In this document: positions 10,733 through 23,579 of the stretch, piece after piece | How the letters are laid out: every line of letters starts with the position of its first letter | Position numbering within the stretch: the first letter of the stretch is position 1 | Origin: Anagrus nilaparvatae | Taxonomy: Eukaryota; Arthropoda; Insecta; Hymenoptera; Mymaridae | Reading direction: 5' to 3' | NCBI GenBank assembly: GCA_022575985.1 | Contig: JAKSXM010000007.1 | Coordinates: forward strand, 34,536,501-34,600,500 | Length of the DNA: 64,000 nt | Position numbers and translations under genes: made by a program | Notes under the pieces: model-generated | The model's database searches: none | What the model saw: the letters and a program-made list of their open reading frames with translations, nothing else | Told to the model about the DNA's origin: nothing

Positions 10733-13700
10733 TCAAATTAACAATATTTTATAAAATCGTTCTCACGATTAGTTTTCAATTTAATTTTTAAATTTTAATT
10801 TTTTTTAATTTTACATTTTTTTACTGTATTTATAATTTCAAGTAATTCATTAAGAAAATATAGGATTATTAATTTTTATTTTTACTTTATATTTGAAAAT
10901 AATAATATAGCATGCTTCTATTTTTAATTACTTTTATTCATAAACTATAGATCTACAAGAGATAGACAAATAAAAATAGGACTCAAACAAATTCATCATT
11001 TAAAAATAAAAATATTATTTTTTAATTTCATAATTTGCATGTAAAGAAAATGTTTATGTTTATTGCTTGTAAAGAAAATTTTTAATTAAAAAATTAAAGA
11101 CATTTTTTCAGAATGTGTATAACACATTTACTTATTAAGTTTATGGCTTCATATACTATTGTTTAATTTATCTAGCTTTTTGTATTAATAATTTTAAGTA
11201 ATATTTTTAAATATTTATGTCACATATTTTAAATTTGCCTTATTAAAAATTTAAGTAAATAAATATGTATAAACTATATTAACAATTAACAAGTGTTAGA
11301 TTAAATTATTTTATTCAACAATAACTTTTAAACGCTAAATTTAACCTGGAAAAAAATTATACTTTTTGTTTATGAAATAGGTTTAAAGAGTCTAAATGTA
11401 AATAAATATACATGCAGAAAAATCTCATGAAAGAACTAAGAAGTACTACAACGCATAACATCCTGTCGCGTAGTATACTATCAAAGAGCAGTTTATATAT
11501 CCTTTGATGCTATATATGCTATATAGCCAGCTAAAACGTCGCACGCTATGTTTGTAGGCGCGCGCTCTTATTTACACGATTATTATTATTATATTATCAT
11601 GCGTGTATTTTGAACGCGACAGCGTTGTCGACTCAATATTTATATTATAATATTGAGTCGACAACGCCGTCGCGTTCAAAATACACGCATAATAATATAA
11701 TAATATAATGTCAAATCTCAATTAATAAAAGAATCAAAACTTTATTAAATATTTACAAGCGTCATTCAATATATAAGATAAAATAAAAAAAATCTTTATT
11801 ATTTGTCTATTAATTTAAAATTAATCTGGCTCGGAAACGCAACTAATTTTATTTATTTTCATTTCCAAGCATTAACTTGTTATTTTTTTATTTTGGAGTC
11901 CAACTAATAAAATTGTATTTGTTTTGTGCACGTGGTGTGTCGTCAATCGATAAAAATATGTGTGCCGTCAATAGATAGAGGGGAGAAAAAGGTGGGATTT
12001 TGTTCCGGCACGCCGCTCTGTGATTGGTCGGCACCAGTCACATTTAACAAAAATACCATGACTCGTTAGGTTAGGTGATTTTAGGTTAAAGTATATATAA
12101 AAACTTTTACCACTTTATAGCATACGTAAAATACGCATTTCCACCAATTTTTATAAAAATCCAAGGATTTATTCAGGATTCATTACATTTTTAATAAAAA
12201 AAATAATAAAATTGGTCAAATTAATTTTTGGAGGTTAGAATCTACTTTTAATGCAGCCCTACCACCATAGTTCTATTGTACACTCAATAACAAAAATTTT
12301 CCATTTTTTTACGATCACTTTAGCCAGAGATATTTTAAAAATAGTCAAGAAATTTTTTAAAAATTCATAAAAAAACAGTTTCTGTCCATTTTTTTGGTGA
12401 AGCGGAAGATTAATATCTACAAAAAACATACCCTGTTACTAAGTTCTATACAAACTATCAGAAAATATAAAAAAACCTGGCTCCCCTTTTACATCACTAT
12501 TCATCGATTTTTCAGTCTTATTTGACTCCGCTATTTTCAATGAAATATTTTACTCGCTATAGTTATCATGAACATTTTGCAAATTTTTTTAAGCCATTCT
12601 AAACAATATTTCAGGCCCAATGGAAGTCTTTAGCTTTTTCGCATTATATACAAAGTCTGCAGGAAACTCTTTGGTTGCCTCAAAATCGATGACATTTTAG
12701 TCTAGACAAACTATAGGTTGAGAATAAATTAAATTTTGGTGAATCCTGATTTCAGCAAGGTGGGGGGGGGGGGGGTTTAAATGTGTTCTTCACTAAAAAA
12801 TTAATATCTCCGGGCCGTACCATCCGATTGGGGCGTAGTTGCTGTCTGTTTAGAATGCACTGGTGGTTTTATTAAATGATGTGGTGAAAGGTTTTATAAT
12901 AAATTTAATGACTGAACTTTTAATATATATAAACAGTTTTATTAAAGAGCTGCATTGCTCAAGGCAGCCGTGCGAGCACTGAAGTAGCTAAGCCGGTATC
13001 TTCTCTCTTTCCTCTTACAACATACATACACTAACACTATTTACAAAAATATATACAATTTTACAATATGGAACAGTGTCAAAATTTTCGTTTTGAAAAA
13101 ATACACCAAAAAATTTTGTTATTTATTTTTTAACTCATTTTGAGGTTCAAAACTCCTAAAAACGTCATTTTTGGCTTTTATGACGGTCTAAAAATTGAGA
13201 TATCTCTGAATAGAGGAAAAACTTATAACCGGTTTGTGTGAACACAACCTAAATGCATGGAACATGTTTACTATAATAAAGTTTTGGTTTATTTTTTATG
13301 TATGAGTTAATTTATATTATAAGTATAGTGTATCATTATATCCCTTATTTATGTAAAGTAGTTTAACCACAATCATCATTTTAATTGTTTGAACAATTGA
13401 CAATTAATGAATGGATTATTAAAAATTAATGTAATAAATTATTTAAATTAAATTAAAAAAAGATGTAATTTTTAAAAATTATTTTTAAAATGTGTGTAAT
13501 TTAAATGTAATATTTAGAGTATAGAGTAAAATAAGGAATCCTGCTGGTTAGCAAAATAAGCTGATTAAAATATATTATTATAGTTTATTAATATTAAAAT
13601 ATGTTATTTTTATAAAAATAATCATGAATAAATTTTTTTTTATGTTAATTAATTTTAAAATTTTAGTTGCCAAAGTCAAAAATTTATTTATATAATGTTA

Positions 13701-16700
13701 TCGAATAATTTTATTATATAGTTTTATTATTTTTATCAATTCAAATAGTTTTCCCGTGTATTGTTTGAATATAGTAATTTTTTTTGGTTATATTTTTTTT
13801 GTTTATTTTAAACTAAAATTTTATTGTAAAATGTATTAAATTTTTTTAAATTTTTATTATAAATAAAATTAAATTTTTTTGGCATTGTATTATATTAAAA
13901 ATTTTACATAAATTTTTTGATTTAAAAAATTACTTTAAATTTATTAGATATATTTATTATTTGGATTATTATAAAAATTAAACTTTTTATTTGTAATTGC
14001 GTATAAAGGTTATGATTTGTTTGTCTTCTATAAAATAAAATTTTTTTGAAATTACTATAAAAATTTTGGAGTAGATGTAGATTAAATTATTAAATAAGGT
14101 AAGATAAGGATATTTTTATGTGAATTAAATATAAATTTTAAATAAATTTTTTGGTTATAGGATTTTTTCATAAATAAATTATTTATTTTTGGTTTACGAA
14201 TTGCATTGTTCTTAAATTTACAGGTAATCTATATCTGAATTATTAAATTATTATTTTTAATTAAAATAAATTTTTTTATTTTAGTTGTCATTGTTTAAAA
14301 AAATAATATTATTTGTTATTTGGCGTATTGAAGACAAAATAATCATATATGTTAATACAATATTCAATTTTAACGGATTTTGCATAATAATTGCATTTTA
14401 TTTTTTTGGCATCCAAAAGTTATTAAAATTTTTGATAATCTTAAAAAATTTTTTGAAATAGGAAATTTTTCCAAAAGTTGACACAAATAAATAAAGGTAT
14501 GCTTATAAAATATATATGTTAAAAAGTTTAATAATTGATTTTTTTACGGAAAAGTAAAAACAAAAATTTTAATAAATTTATTAAAAAATGGTATTGCGAT
14601 ATATAATACTATAAAATATAGAGATTTTTCTAAAAAAATTGAAAAGAATATATTTTATTATTATTTTTCTTCAAATAATTGGAAAATTTTTTTTTTAATT
14701 AAAAAATTTAGTAAATAAGTTTAATACAGGCTGGTTGTTTTTTAAGCATATTATTGGAGAAGGGGTTAAGTAAACTTAGAATTATTCAATTAAGAGACTT
14801 TTAATTTTAGTTTATGTTTATAATTAAAATAATTTTTTTGGTTTAGAGAATTTAAATAAATTTAATTTAATCAATTACAGTGATTTTTAACGCTAATTTT
14901 AAAATTTTGATATGATGTAAAAAATTATAAGTTCTTTATGAGCTTAAAATTAAATAGCAAATTTGTTGTTAACATATCATTAATTTTTATGTTTTCAGTT
15001 GTAAAACGAAAAGGAACCAAAAAAAAATTTATTTTTTTTTTTTAAATTTAAGGGTAATTTCATTTATCTTTTTTCTGAAGAGTGGAATTAATTCATAATA
15101 ATAAATTATCATAAAATATTTTCAAAAAAATGACTCCAAAACAAAAAAAATTATCTGACTACTTCTTTTTTGTATATTATTTTTTATTTTAGAAGAAGTT
15201 TCAACCCTTATATTATTAGTCTTTGTATTTTAATTACTAGCTGCTTTCGGCTTGTTTTGTTCGCCTTGCAGTTACCGAAGGGGCTGCGTCCTTCTGGATT
15301 TCTGATACTTGATTTTTTTAAAAATATGTTGTTTTAGATTACTCATCATTTTGTAAAATAATTCTTTTTACCAAAGTATTATCTGAAATTGATTGAATCA
15401 TAAAAATTACGGCTCATGAATTTAGACAGATAATTATTGATCAGCAATACAAAGCTTTGCTACTTTTCCATAGAATCCACAAGCAAATGTTTCCTTTGAT
15501 TATCTAAGGTTTTACCTGATAATAGTTGTTTAAGCTATTTTAGTTACTGTATTCAGTTATTACTTTAGTGGCTGATAAAAATTAGAAATATTTATTATAT
15601 TAGTTCTAAACTTTTATAATTTACAAAAAATTATTGTAATTTTTGACAGATCGAATTGATTACCTTGAAAATTTAGGCGATACGTAAAAAATATACCCAA
15701 AACGAATGAAATTATTTTTGATAAAAAAAATATCCCTCAGTTTTCATTTTTTTTGGTGTTTTTTTAATATTTGATAAAATTTTATTTCTTGGAAATTCTG
15801 TTTTTTCAACATAAAAATTTTTTGTCGTTATCAATCGAAAGACTTAGCCTATGTTTTGACCAGTAATATTTGTCGTTTTTTGCCGTAAACCCCGCGTCTT
15901 TAACTTTTATCACGTTCTAGTTTATCCATTTCGGACAAACATATGAAATTAAAGATTTATATTTATATATGTAGGATAGGATATAGGATGGGAATATATA
16001 TGGGCATATCTCACCAAGTGGTTATATTGCATATATGAGGGTTTTAATAAAAATTCAGCTTTCTGGTTAAAAAAAAAATTATTGGAATTTATTTAAATAT
16101 ATTTCTTTTCAATTCTCAAGAAATTTTTTTGCCTAATTTCTTTAATTATTATGAAATAACAGCCTTAGAATGATTTGAAACCCTAATATTTTGTTGGTAA
16201 CCTTGTTTAGTTTTTTAAATTCTTAACATTACAGAGGGAATGTTGTGAAACTATTTGCCTTTTTATAAATAGATTTTGATAAATTAATAATATATTTAAT
16301 TTCTTCTCATAATTAAAACAGTGTGTTCCTTTTCTAAAAAAAATTCTCCCAGCTGAAATATTGGTAACCACATTTTCAAAGAAAGTTTCTTAAGCCACAA
16401 ATGAATGCCGTGAACAATTTTACTTCTAACTATTCTCAAAATTCTGTACAATGTTTCACAATTTGAAAGTAATTTAGAAAAATTGGTGCCTCCAATAATT
16501 TAGTAGATATCGACATCAAAAGGCTTTGTTGTTGATGTGTAATTTTGGTACTAAAATCACATTTTTTAATGGCACTCTTTCAATTTTTAAAAAGTATTCG
16601 CAAAATCTTTTGTGATTTATGTAAAATGTTATAAGATTTCATTTAAAAAAAGCGGCATAGCTTAATTCAATGCGTTGTATGTATAAATTGCAGTTTTATG

Positions 16701-17670
16701 TAAACTAATCGTACAATTTCGAAGCGTTGTTTACCAATAACCTAAAAATAACAAACGCGTAAGAATTACGTATATTTCATTCTTATAGTTCAAAAAAGAT
16801 GTTTTTGATTTGAATTTAGTGCTTTAAAAAAATAAATATAATTTTGCAGTTGTAGGTCATACTTAGTGCATCATTAAAATCTATATTTTAAGAAATATAC
16901 ATTTTGAAAAAAACCAAAAACTTTAAAAAAATGTTTCAAAAATCATAGAAGGTACAACTAAATGATTTAATAGATTATAATAAGATAATGCGATCATATT
17001 TTAACCAGTGGTGGATTCAGAAAAGGGCCTAAAGGGTGGGGCGCTTAAGCAAAATTTTGTATGTTTTCTTATGAAATTTGTATAAAAAAACAAAATTATG
17101 AATAAAAAACATGCAATTTTTAGAGCTCAGGGGAGAAAATCACCCTTACCACCCCCCTTTTGATCTACCCATGATTTTAGCAGTAGTCAAATAAAAATTA
17201 GGTATAACGATAAAGAATTTTCAATTATTTAGTAATAGAAAGTTTAAAGAAAAATAATTTGAATGCTTTGAGTGATTTTTTGAAACAATCAGAAACTTTT
17301 CTTACATATTAAAATTTTATAAAACTGTAAAAATAAAAATTTTTTTTAAATAATTTTTTAATAACAATATGTTAATTATATTTTAGACTTTATGTGAGCA
17401 ATGAGTTAAAGATTCAGGGAGCTTAGGCTAGCTATACCTATAGCGCAGTCGGTAGAACATTTAATTTTTTGTTTATAAAAAAATTAAAAATATATCTTTT
17501 TATTATTGGTTTTTGGACAGAAATAAAATTTCTCGTTATATACCTCTATATTTTCCAGTATTTTTGAGAACTAATTCCATCATTTAGTAATTATAACCTT
17601 AAATATATTTTTTAATTTAAGAAGTTCATTTATCAAACGCCGTAGCTTAAAATTAAGTTACGCAAAAAAA
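10733..17670. other. Long gene-free AT-rich region
   Basis: Both strands are full of stops. I see no exon with a recognisable domain. Contents: the short perfect hairpin at 11.58-11.71 kb, a G run at 12763-12775, a slightly more GC-balanced 12.9-13.05 kb stretch of unknown origin, and low-complexity A/T sequence. Confidence 0.5.
11580..11706. repeat. Near-perfect 125-bp hairpin
   Basis: CATGCGTGTATTTTGAACGC, then GACAGCGTTGTCGACTCAAT, is followed after a few A/T bases by the reverse complement. There is a single C/T-type mismatch in the GC-rich part. The arms are about 60 bp with a tiny loop centred near 11644. It stands out against the A/T background; a miniature hairpin transposon is the simplest reading. 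Confidence 0.65.
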
Positions 17671-17682
17671 AACTTAATTCTT

Positions 17683-18476
17683 ATTGAATTTTTAATGACC
17701 TTTTTTCGAGTAAATAATGATATCAAATAAATTTACAAATTCATCACCCCCACTTTTCATATGCGGATGCTAATTGTCATCTCTTTTTTTATTAAAGCAT
17801 ACAAAGCGGTGATATTTGATAAATTTTTAAACTTATTTAAAAATTTAAATTTTCGCGGATTTTAATGTCGGTACAGAAGGTACCTAGCGTTTCGATCAAC
17901 ACTAACACATAGATCTCATCAGTATGGCTGTGTGTGTTAGTGCATGTGCCACAGACGCTGATGTAAACACGTCCTTATTTTAAAAAATACTGTCGAGTAT
18001 CAAAAATTATTAACTTTCATATGGAGCTTGGACCTAATAACGCTCTGAGTTATAACATCAACTCATTTAATAAAATATATATATAAAAATATCATTTCCT
18101 ATATACGAAACAGATGGCTGAAGCAATGTGAGTCATCCTCACAAGTGCTAAAATCGCCATTTGTTAACTATATAAGAAAAATAAGGACGTGTTTACATCA
18201 GCGTCTGTGGCACATGCACTAACACACACAGCCATACTGATGAGATCTATGTGTTAGTGTTGATCGAAACGCTAGGTACCTTCTGTACCGACATTAAAAT
18301 CCGCGAAAATTTAAATTTTTAAATAAGTTTAAAAATTTATCAAATATCACCGCTTTGTATGCTTTAATAAAAAAAGAGATGACAATTAGCATCCGCATAT
18401 GAAAAGTGGGGGTGATGAATTTGTAAATTTATTTGATATCATTATTTACTCGAAAAAAGGTCATTAAAAATTCAAT
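17683..18476. repeat. Foldback element with 300-bp arms
   Basis: Left arm 17683-17982 and right arm 18178-18476 are almost exact reverse complements (both carry TCGGTACAGAAGGTACCTAG and GCACATGCACTAACACAC blocks in opposite orientation). The 195-bp spacer begins with a 38-bp sequence (ACTGTCGAGTATCAAAAATT in its middle) repeated directly after the right arm at 18478-18516. AACTTAATTCTTATTG flanks both sides (17671-17686 and 18512-18527), possibly a target duplication. Confidence 0.65.
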
Positions 18477-18628
18477 TGTTTAAAAAATACTGTCGAGTAT
18501 CAAAAATTATTAACTTAATTCTTATTGTTTTATTAAACTTCTGTCCAAATGTCATTATTGTGCTCTCAAAAATAAAATTTATTTTATAAAATTAGAAATA
18601 TAACCACTTGGTGAGATATGCCCATATA

Positions 18629-19237
18629 TTAGACTGTGTCTTATTTTTTATTTTTCGATATTTTTTGGCTTCTTTTATTTTTTTCGAATATTTGGTTATA
18701 AAAAACCCCCAGCTCCAAGGATTTTGATTTTCGATTTTTTTTAACCCGTGCCGCCGTGCACTTGATTTTTCCCATTTAAATAAAATGGGAATTTTGGCTT
18801 TTAAGGTGATTCTTACACCAACAAAAGTATATTAACCAGAAGCATTTTGGTTCATTTTTGAGGTTGTAGCGTTTTATCGAAAATTACCAAAAAACCATGT
18901 TTTATAGAATTGAGACAACATGTAAATTTGCGTTTCTAGTCTGAAAACTTCCTTTGGAATAAATGCTGGGCTTTTTGTATGTCTTTACAACATTTAAAAG
19001 TATGTTTTCAGAAAAGATTAGCTTTTAAAAAACCTTTTTGGATTTTGTATAAATTTGTATAGCTAAAAAGCCAAAATTACTAGTTATTTAAATGGGAAAT
19101 TTCAAGTGCTCGGTGGCACGGGTTAAAAAAATCGAAAATCAAAATCCTTGGAGCTGGGGGTTTTTTATGACCAAATATTTGAAAAAAATGGGGGGAGCCA
19201 AAAAATATCGAAAAATAAAAACTAAGACACAGTCTAA
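18629..19237. repeat. TIR element with about 160-bp inverted ends
   Basis: TTAGACTGTGTCTTA at 18629 and its complement at 19223-19237 are the outer ends. The inverted match continues through CCCCCAGCTCCAAGGATTTT and the AACCCGTGCC block. Flanks are TATA-rich, fitting a TA target. The open frame at 19092-19298 lies across the right arm and is a shadow. Confidence 0.65.
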
Positions 19238-19239
19238 TA

Positions 19240-20400
19240 TATATATTTATATATGGGCATATACATTACTTTTCATACAAAAGTGTGCGCACCCATGACT
19301 CAGATCGGGCTCAAATTTTCAGGGGTGGTTTGAAGTAATAAAAAATTCAGCCAGTCAAAATTTCAGCCATTTTGCAGGACGGGTTGCTAAGATACAAGTT
19401 ATAAAAGGTCCAAAAATAGTTGTTTTTAGTTAATTTTCAAAAATTTACTGGGCTTCAAGGATTAGTCCAAAAAACATTTGGCTTGTCTCATCTTTTTTCT
19501 TGAACTTTCAACTTTTACCAAAAAAATTTCAAAAAGTTTCAAGAAGTTGATTTTTACTGACATTGATTAACGTAAGAATTATTTTATCGAAAAATGATGA
19601 TTTTTGAACTTTAATTGTGACTCAGCATCATTAGTTTAAGTCTTAGTCAATTGGTCTTATTAAAAGCTTCTAGCAAAGACCTTTCAAATTAGACCTTAAA
19701 CGTTAAAAAAGCTGAAAATTTTAGAAAAGCTTATTTTGATATTAAAAAAAATTCCCTAAAAATTTTGGGCGATGGTATTGGCTTATGTGCGTAGATATAA
19801 GATTCTGAAAATGTGTAATAATTGGAACAATATTGGTCAATAAGTGGTTAAGGGGTCAAACAAAAAATTTTTCTTTTTCAATATTCGAATAGCCAGGGAA
19901 AAATGAGCTAATTTAATAAAAAATTTTATTTTTGATCGAAAAATAATCAAATTATCATTATTATAGGATTTTTTTTTAATTTTTCCAAAAAACATAATTT
20001 TATTGGCATTAAACATTATTTTAACCTGAAATAATGAATTTAATTAGAAATTATTAAAAGGTCGCTAGAATGACCAGCTACTTTCAATTTAACTTTCTCA
20101 TGATTTTTTTTTTAAATTTTTCACTAGAAGGCCGCCAGAATGACGAGATATTATAAATTCATTTACTTATTGAAGTTCTTAAAAAATATTTTCAAATTCT
20201 AGTGGCAGATCATTCTTGTAGCCTTGTAACAAAAAAGTGAGTGTTTCATAAACGATATTTTGGGGGTTGGGAAAAATTTTTTTTAATTGAAAAATTAATG
20301 TCTGAGCAAAATATGTTAGTTATTAAATAATTATGGCTTTTTCATATTTCATGTTTACATTGACGTTTAATCCTTGTAATATTTATAATATAGTCTATAA
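19240..20400. other. No gene seen
   Basis: AT-rich sequence with stops in all frames. Two related blocks (GGTCGCTAGAATGACCAGCT at about 20061 and GGCCGCCAGAATGACGAGAT at about 20131) look like a degenerate local duplication. Confidence 0.4.
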
Positions 20401-20404
20401 CATC

Positions 20405-20690
20405 CCTAAACACGAATATTTAGTCGGTTCATACCGTATTTTTTTCAGTTGTCCACAATAGGCAACTTTAGGTTAATTTTTGGGGTTTTTTTTTGTATTC
20501 GTATACGTTACTTATGTTTTTTGGGTTGCTGAGCACGAATATAATATCGGTTTTTACCGTATTTTGCCCAATTGTCCACAATAGACAATTTTGGGTTAAT
20601 TTTATGGTTTTTTTTGTATTCGTAATTGTTACTTCTGCTTTTTGGGTTCCTGAACACAAATATGATATCGGTTTTTTTAGATTTTATTTA
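20405..20690. repeat. Tandem repeat, about 122-bp unit, 2+ copies
   Basis: The block ACGAATAT...TCGGTT...ACCGTATTTT, TTGTCCACAATAG, CAACTTTAGGTTAATTTT recurs at about 20413, 20536 and 20657 (partial). A relative of the unit lies at 34230-34345 inside element A. The short open frames on both strands here are by-products. Confidence 0.6.
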
Positions 20691-20902
20691 AATTAATATA
20701 ATCGGCATAAAAAATATTTTATCGCATTAAAAACTTAAGTAATGCAATATTTATTTTAACTTGAATGAATTATTATTAATAGGTTTATGCCAATAAATTA
20801 TGTAATTAATTAATATTTTTATTTTATGTAAATAAATTTAAATAAAAAATTTATATTTTTTTTCTATTTTTTGTATAGTTAAGCGTCAATTAAAACAATA
20901 AA

Positions 20903-22360
20903 ATGTCCATTGCCGGTGAATTAAACATAAATGCTTTACCCAATGAAATGCTTTTAGAAATCTTTAGTTATTTGCCATTTTATGATAATTTCAATACTGT
21001 TTTTGTTTGTAAAAGATGGAATGCAATGAAGGAAAGTATAAGAAAAACAGCTAATTATTTCGATTTAAATGACAGCAGAATAAATAACATAATATCAAAT
21101 AATTGTATAAATAGTACAAATGAAATTATTAGAATTATAAAACATTTTGGAAAATATTTTCGCACTTTAAAAATAAATCATGAATCTGAATTTGTGAATT
21201 TTTCTGATATTAAACATATAATCATTGAATATTGTATAAATATTAAAATTTTAGACTTGACAAATCATGTAATGTTAAATACATTTGATGATGAATTTTT
21301 ACAAAAAATATTTGAAAATAATAGAAGTTTATATAGCATTAATATAGATGGTTTGAGCATTGTTGGTTATAGTTTGTTAAGGATACCAAGTTATAAAATT
21401 ACAGAATTAAGTCTGTTTGTATTTGAAGTTATTACTGAAGATTTTCTAATTGAATCAATTTCGGGGATGATTAATTTAAAAAAAATAAACCTTTTTTATA
21501 ATAGTTATTATGTTTATAATATTGTAGAAATATTATACAAGATAAATTGCAGGACTATTACTGACTTTGCAATATATTTAACAGGAAATATTTCAAATCT
21601 TCCTATGCTTTCAAATTTTATATATAAACAAGAAAATTTAAAATATTTACAATTAACTGAATGTGTATTAAATAAAAAATTTTGGAATCAAATCGGTTGT
21701 TATTTTTTGGAACACATAATAAATATTCATTGTGATTTTGAAACGTTAAAAATTTTGCAAAAATTTAAATATATAAAATATTTATCACTTATTTTTACCG
21801 AAATCTCTGATGATTGCATTAAAGAAATAAGTCAATTTCAAAATTTAAATTTTTTGATTCTTAACATTGAATTAAAAAATAATTTATCAAACAATGGATT
21901 ATTTGCATTGACTTCACTTAAAATAAAATCTTTATCCATAAGTTTTAAATCAAGTGTTGATAAAAAAAATATAAATAACTTAATTGAGAATTTATCTAAT
22001 TTAAAATATTTGAGAAATTTGGAATTAGTTAACGTTGAAATAATCACTTTTAATATTAATTTTTTCTATTGTTTATCAAAGCTTGAAGTATTAAATATTT
22101 CTGGTTCAAATATGTCACAATCTCAACTTATAAAAATTTCTTGTATATTAAAAAATCTTAAAAAATTAATTATTGTTAAATGCATTAATATTAATCAATC
22201 TATGTTAACTAAAATTAATAATATTAAATTAAAACGTAAGGATAATTATAAATTAAATATTTTACACAATTTTAAAAGTGAATTAGTGTATAATAAATAT
22301 ATTACGTGTATATTAGAATATTCAAATATCGTTACAACACAAAATTTTATTTCTATGTAA
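20903..22360 (+). CDS. F-box protein with LRR-like repeats
   Basis: Uninterrupted 485-residue frame. Residues about 10-50 (ALPNEMLLEIFSYLPFYDNF then VFVCKRWN) match the F-box, which in known proteins binds Skp1 and links a substrate to an SCF ubiquitin ligase. The rest is a series of leucine/isoleucine-rich repeats with the LxxLxLxxN spacing (for example LKYLSLIFTEIS, LRNLELVNVEI, LEVLNISGSNMS), the likely substrate-binding solenoid. Codon use is extremely AT-rich, like the next two genes. ATG at 20903 is preceded by an A-rich leader and a possible TTGTATAG acceptor. The stop is only 94 bp before the next open frame. It could be a host gene, or cargo of a mobile element. The F-box is seen clearly; the substrate is unknown. 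Confidence 0.8.
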   Translation: MSIAGELNINALPNEMLLEIFSYLPFYDNFNTVFVCKRWNAMKESIRKTANYFDLNDSRINNIISNNCINSTNEIIRIIKHFGKYFRTLKINHESEFVNFSDIKHIIIEYCINIKILDLTNHVMLNTFDDEFLQKIFENNRSLYSINIDGLSIVGYSLLRIPSYKITELSLFVFEVITEDFLIESISGMINLKKINLFYNSYYVYNIVEILYKINCRTITDFAIYLTGNISNLPMLSNFIYKQENLKYLQLTECVLNKKFWNQIGCYFLEHIINIHCDFETLKILQKFKYIKYLSLIFTEISDDCIKEISQFQNLNFLILNIELKNNLSNNGLFALTSLKIKSLSISFKSSVDKKNINNLIENLSNLKYLRNLELVNVEIITFNINFFYCLSKLEVLNISGSNMSQSQLIKISCILKNLKKLIIVKCININQSMLTKINNIKLKRKDNYKLNILHNFKSELVYNKYITCILEYSNIVTTQNFISM

Positions 22361-22454
22361 TCTTTTATAAAAAAAATAAATATTATTTTAAAATAATTTT
22401 AATTGTTTATTTAATTGAAATATATTATACATAAAATTAATCAATTTTAGATAA

Positions 22455-23522
22455 GTGTTTATTATGGTAAAAATTGACGTAAAAAAATGTTTTTTAAAAT
22501 TAAATAACATTAAAGGACAGAATTATTATAAAAAAAAAAATAATAGAAAAATGAAGAATAAGAAAACTGCTTTAAATATATCTTTGAATACTGTTACAAG
22601 ATCGAAAAAATTTATTCTTTCGGAATCTGAAGAACAAAAGTTTTTGCTATTTATTAATAGATTATCTAAACAATTATTTCCTTTTTCTAGAGATTACTTA
22701 AAAAAATTAATTTTTTAATATGCAGAACATTTTAAAATTAAACATAAGTTTTTACATTCTCGTCGTATGGCTGGTGATGATTGGTTAAATAATTTTTTAC
22801 AACGCAATAATTTGAAAATTAAAACTTTAAACATAATGAACAAAAGAAATATGAACAATAATATTTCCAAAGTTTTTGATAATACTATAAATTCTATAAT
22901 AAATTTACATCATATTAAAAAAGAAGATATTTATATTTTGTCTGGTGTGTTAGAATTAGATATTTCTACAAATTTTAATAATAACAATGAATCTTTGTTT
23001 GCACGTATACTTTTATGTTGTAATGGTATTGGAGATTTTATTAAACCTTTTATCATTTTTCCAAAAGAAGTACAAAACCTTAAATTTTTGGATGATACTA
23101 TATTAAATAATAATGTTAAGATCATTTTTGATTATTTTAATGAAGATATGATACTAATATTATGGTTACAACATTTTCAAAAATTAATTGAAATTAATAA
23201 TAAAAATATTTTGCTTATAATAAATCATTGTAATAAATATATATGTGATTTAAATTTTATGGAAATAACTAATAACAAAAATATTTATGTTTTATATAAT
23301 TCACAAAACATTATAAAAGATCCGATTGAATATATATTTGTACCAAAATTCCAAAAAGTTTTTTTAAAAAAATTAAAAAATCATTTAAAAAATAATAATG
23401 AAAATTATAGTTTACTTGAATTAATGAATTATTTTTTATATTCATATAAAAGTATAGTTATTGATAAAGAAATAGATTTTATTTTCAAAAATTATAATTT
23501 TGCAAATTCTAAACAAAAATGA
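22455..23522 (+). pseudogene. Tigger/pogo-like DDE transposase derivative with degenerate catalytic core
   Basis: Two frames in the same phase (22455-22718 and 22767-23522) are separated only by one TAA at 22716-22718; the stretch between stays open (YAEHFKIKHKFLHSRR). Together they give about 355 codons. Family landmarks: LFPFSRDYLKKLIF then MAGDDWLNNFLQRN equal the CENP-B/Tigger DNA-binding region (a GKDW-like block). ARILLCCNGIGDFIKPFIIF equals the strand before the second catalytic Asp. At the positions where a DDE enzyme has its acids I read LSGVLELD and LLIINHCN, so the first and second Asp appear to be replaced. The overall fold has nevertheless stayed open. Either a dying transposase or a repurposed DNA-binding protein. 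Distance to the next ATG is 57 bp. Confidence 0.6.
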
Positions 23523-23579
23523 TTATTATTAATCTGTACTGAGCAAAGAAAATTCATGTAATATATATAACTTATAGAT

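Noticed and set aside
17430..17460. tRNA-like TATAGCGCAGTCGGTAGAAC
   Set aside because: Resembles a tRNA 5' half with an A box, but no anticodon stem or T arm follows; only a fragment.
19092..19298. 68-codon frame
   Set aside because: Falls in the inverted end of a TIR element.
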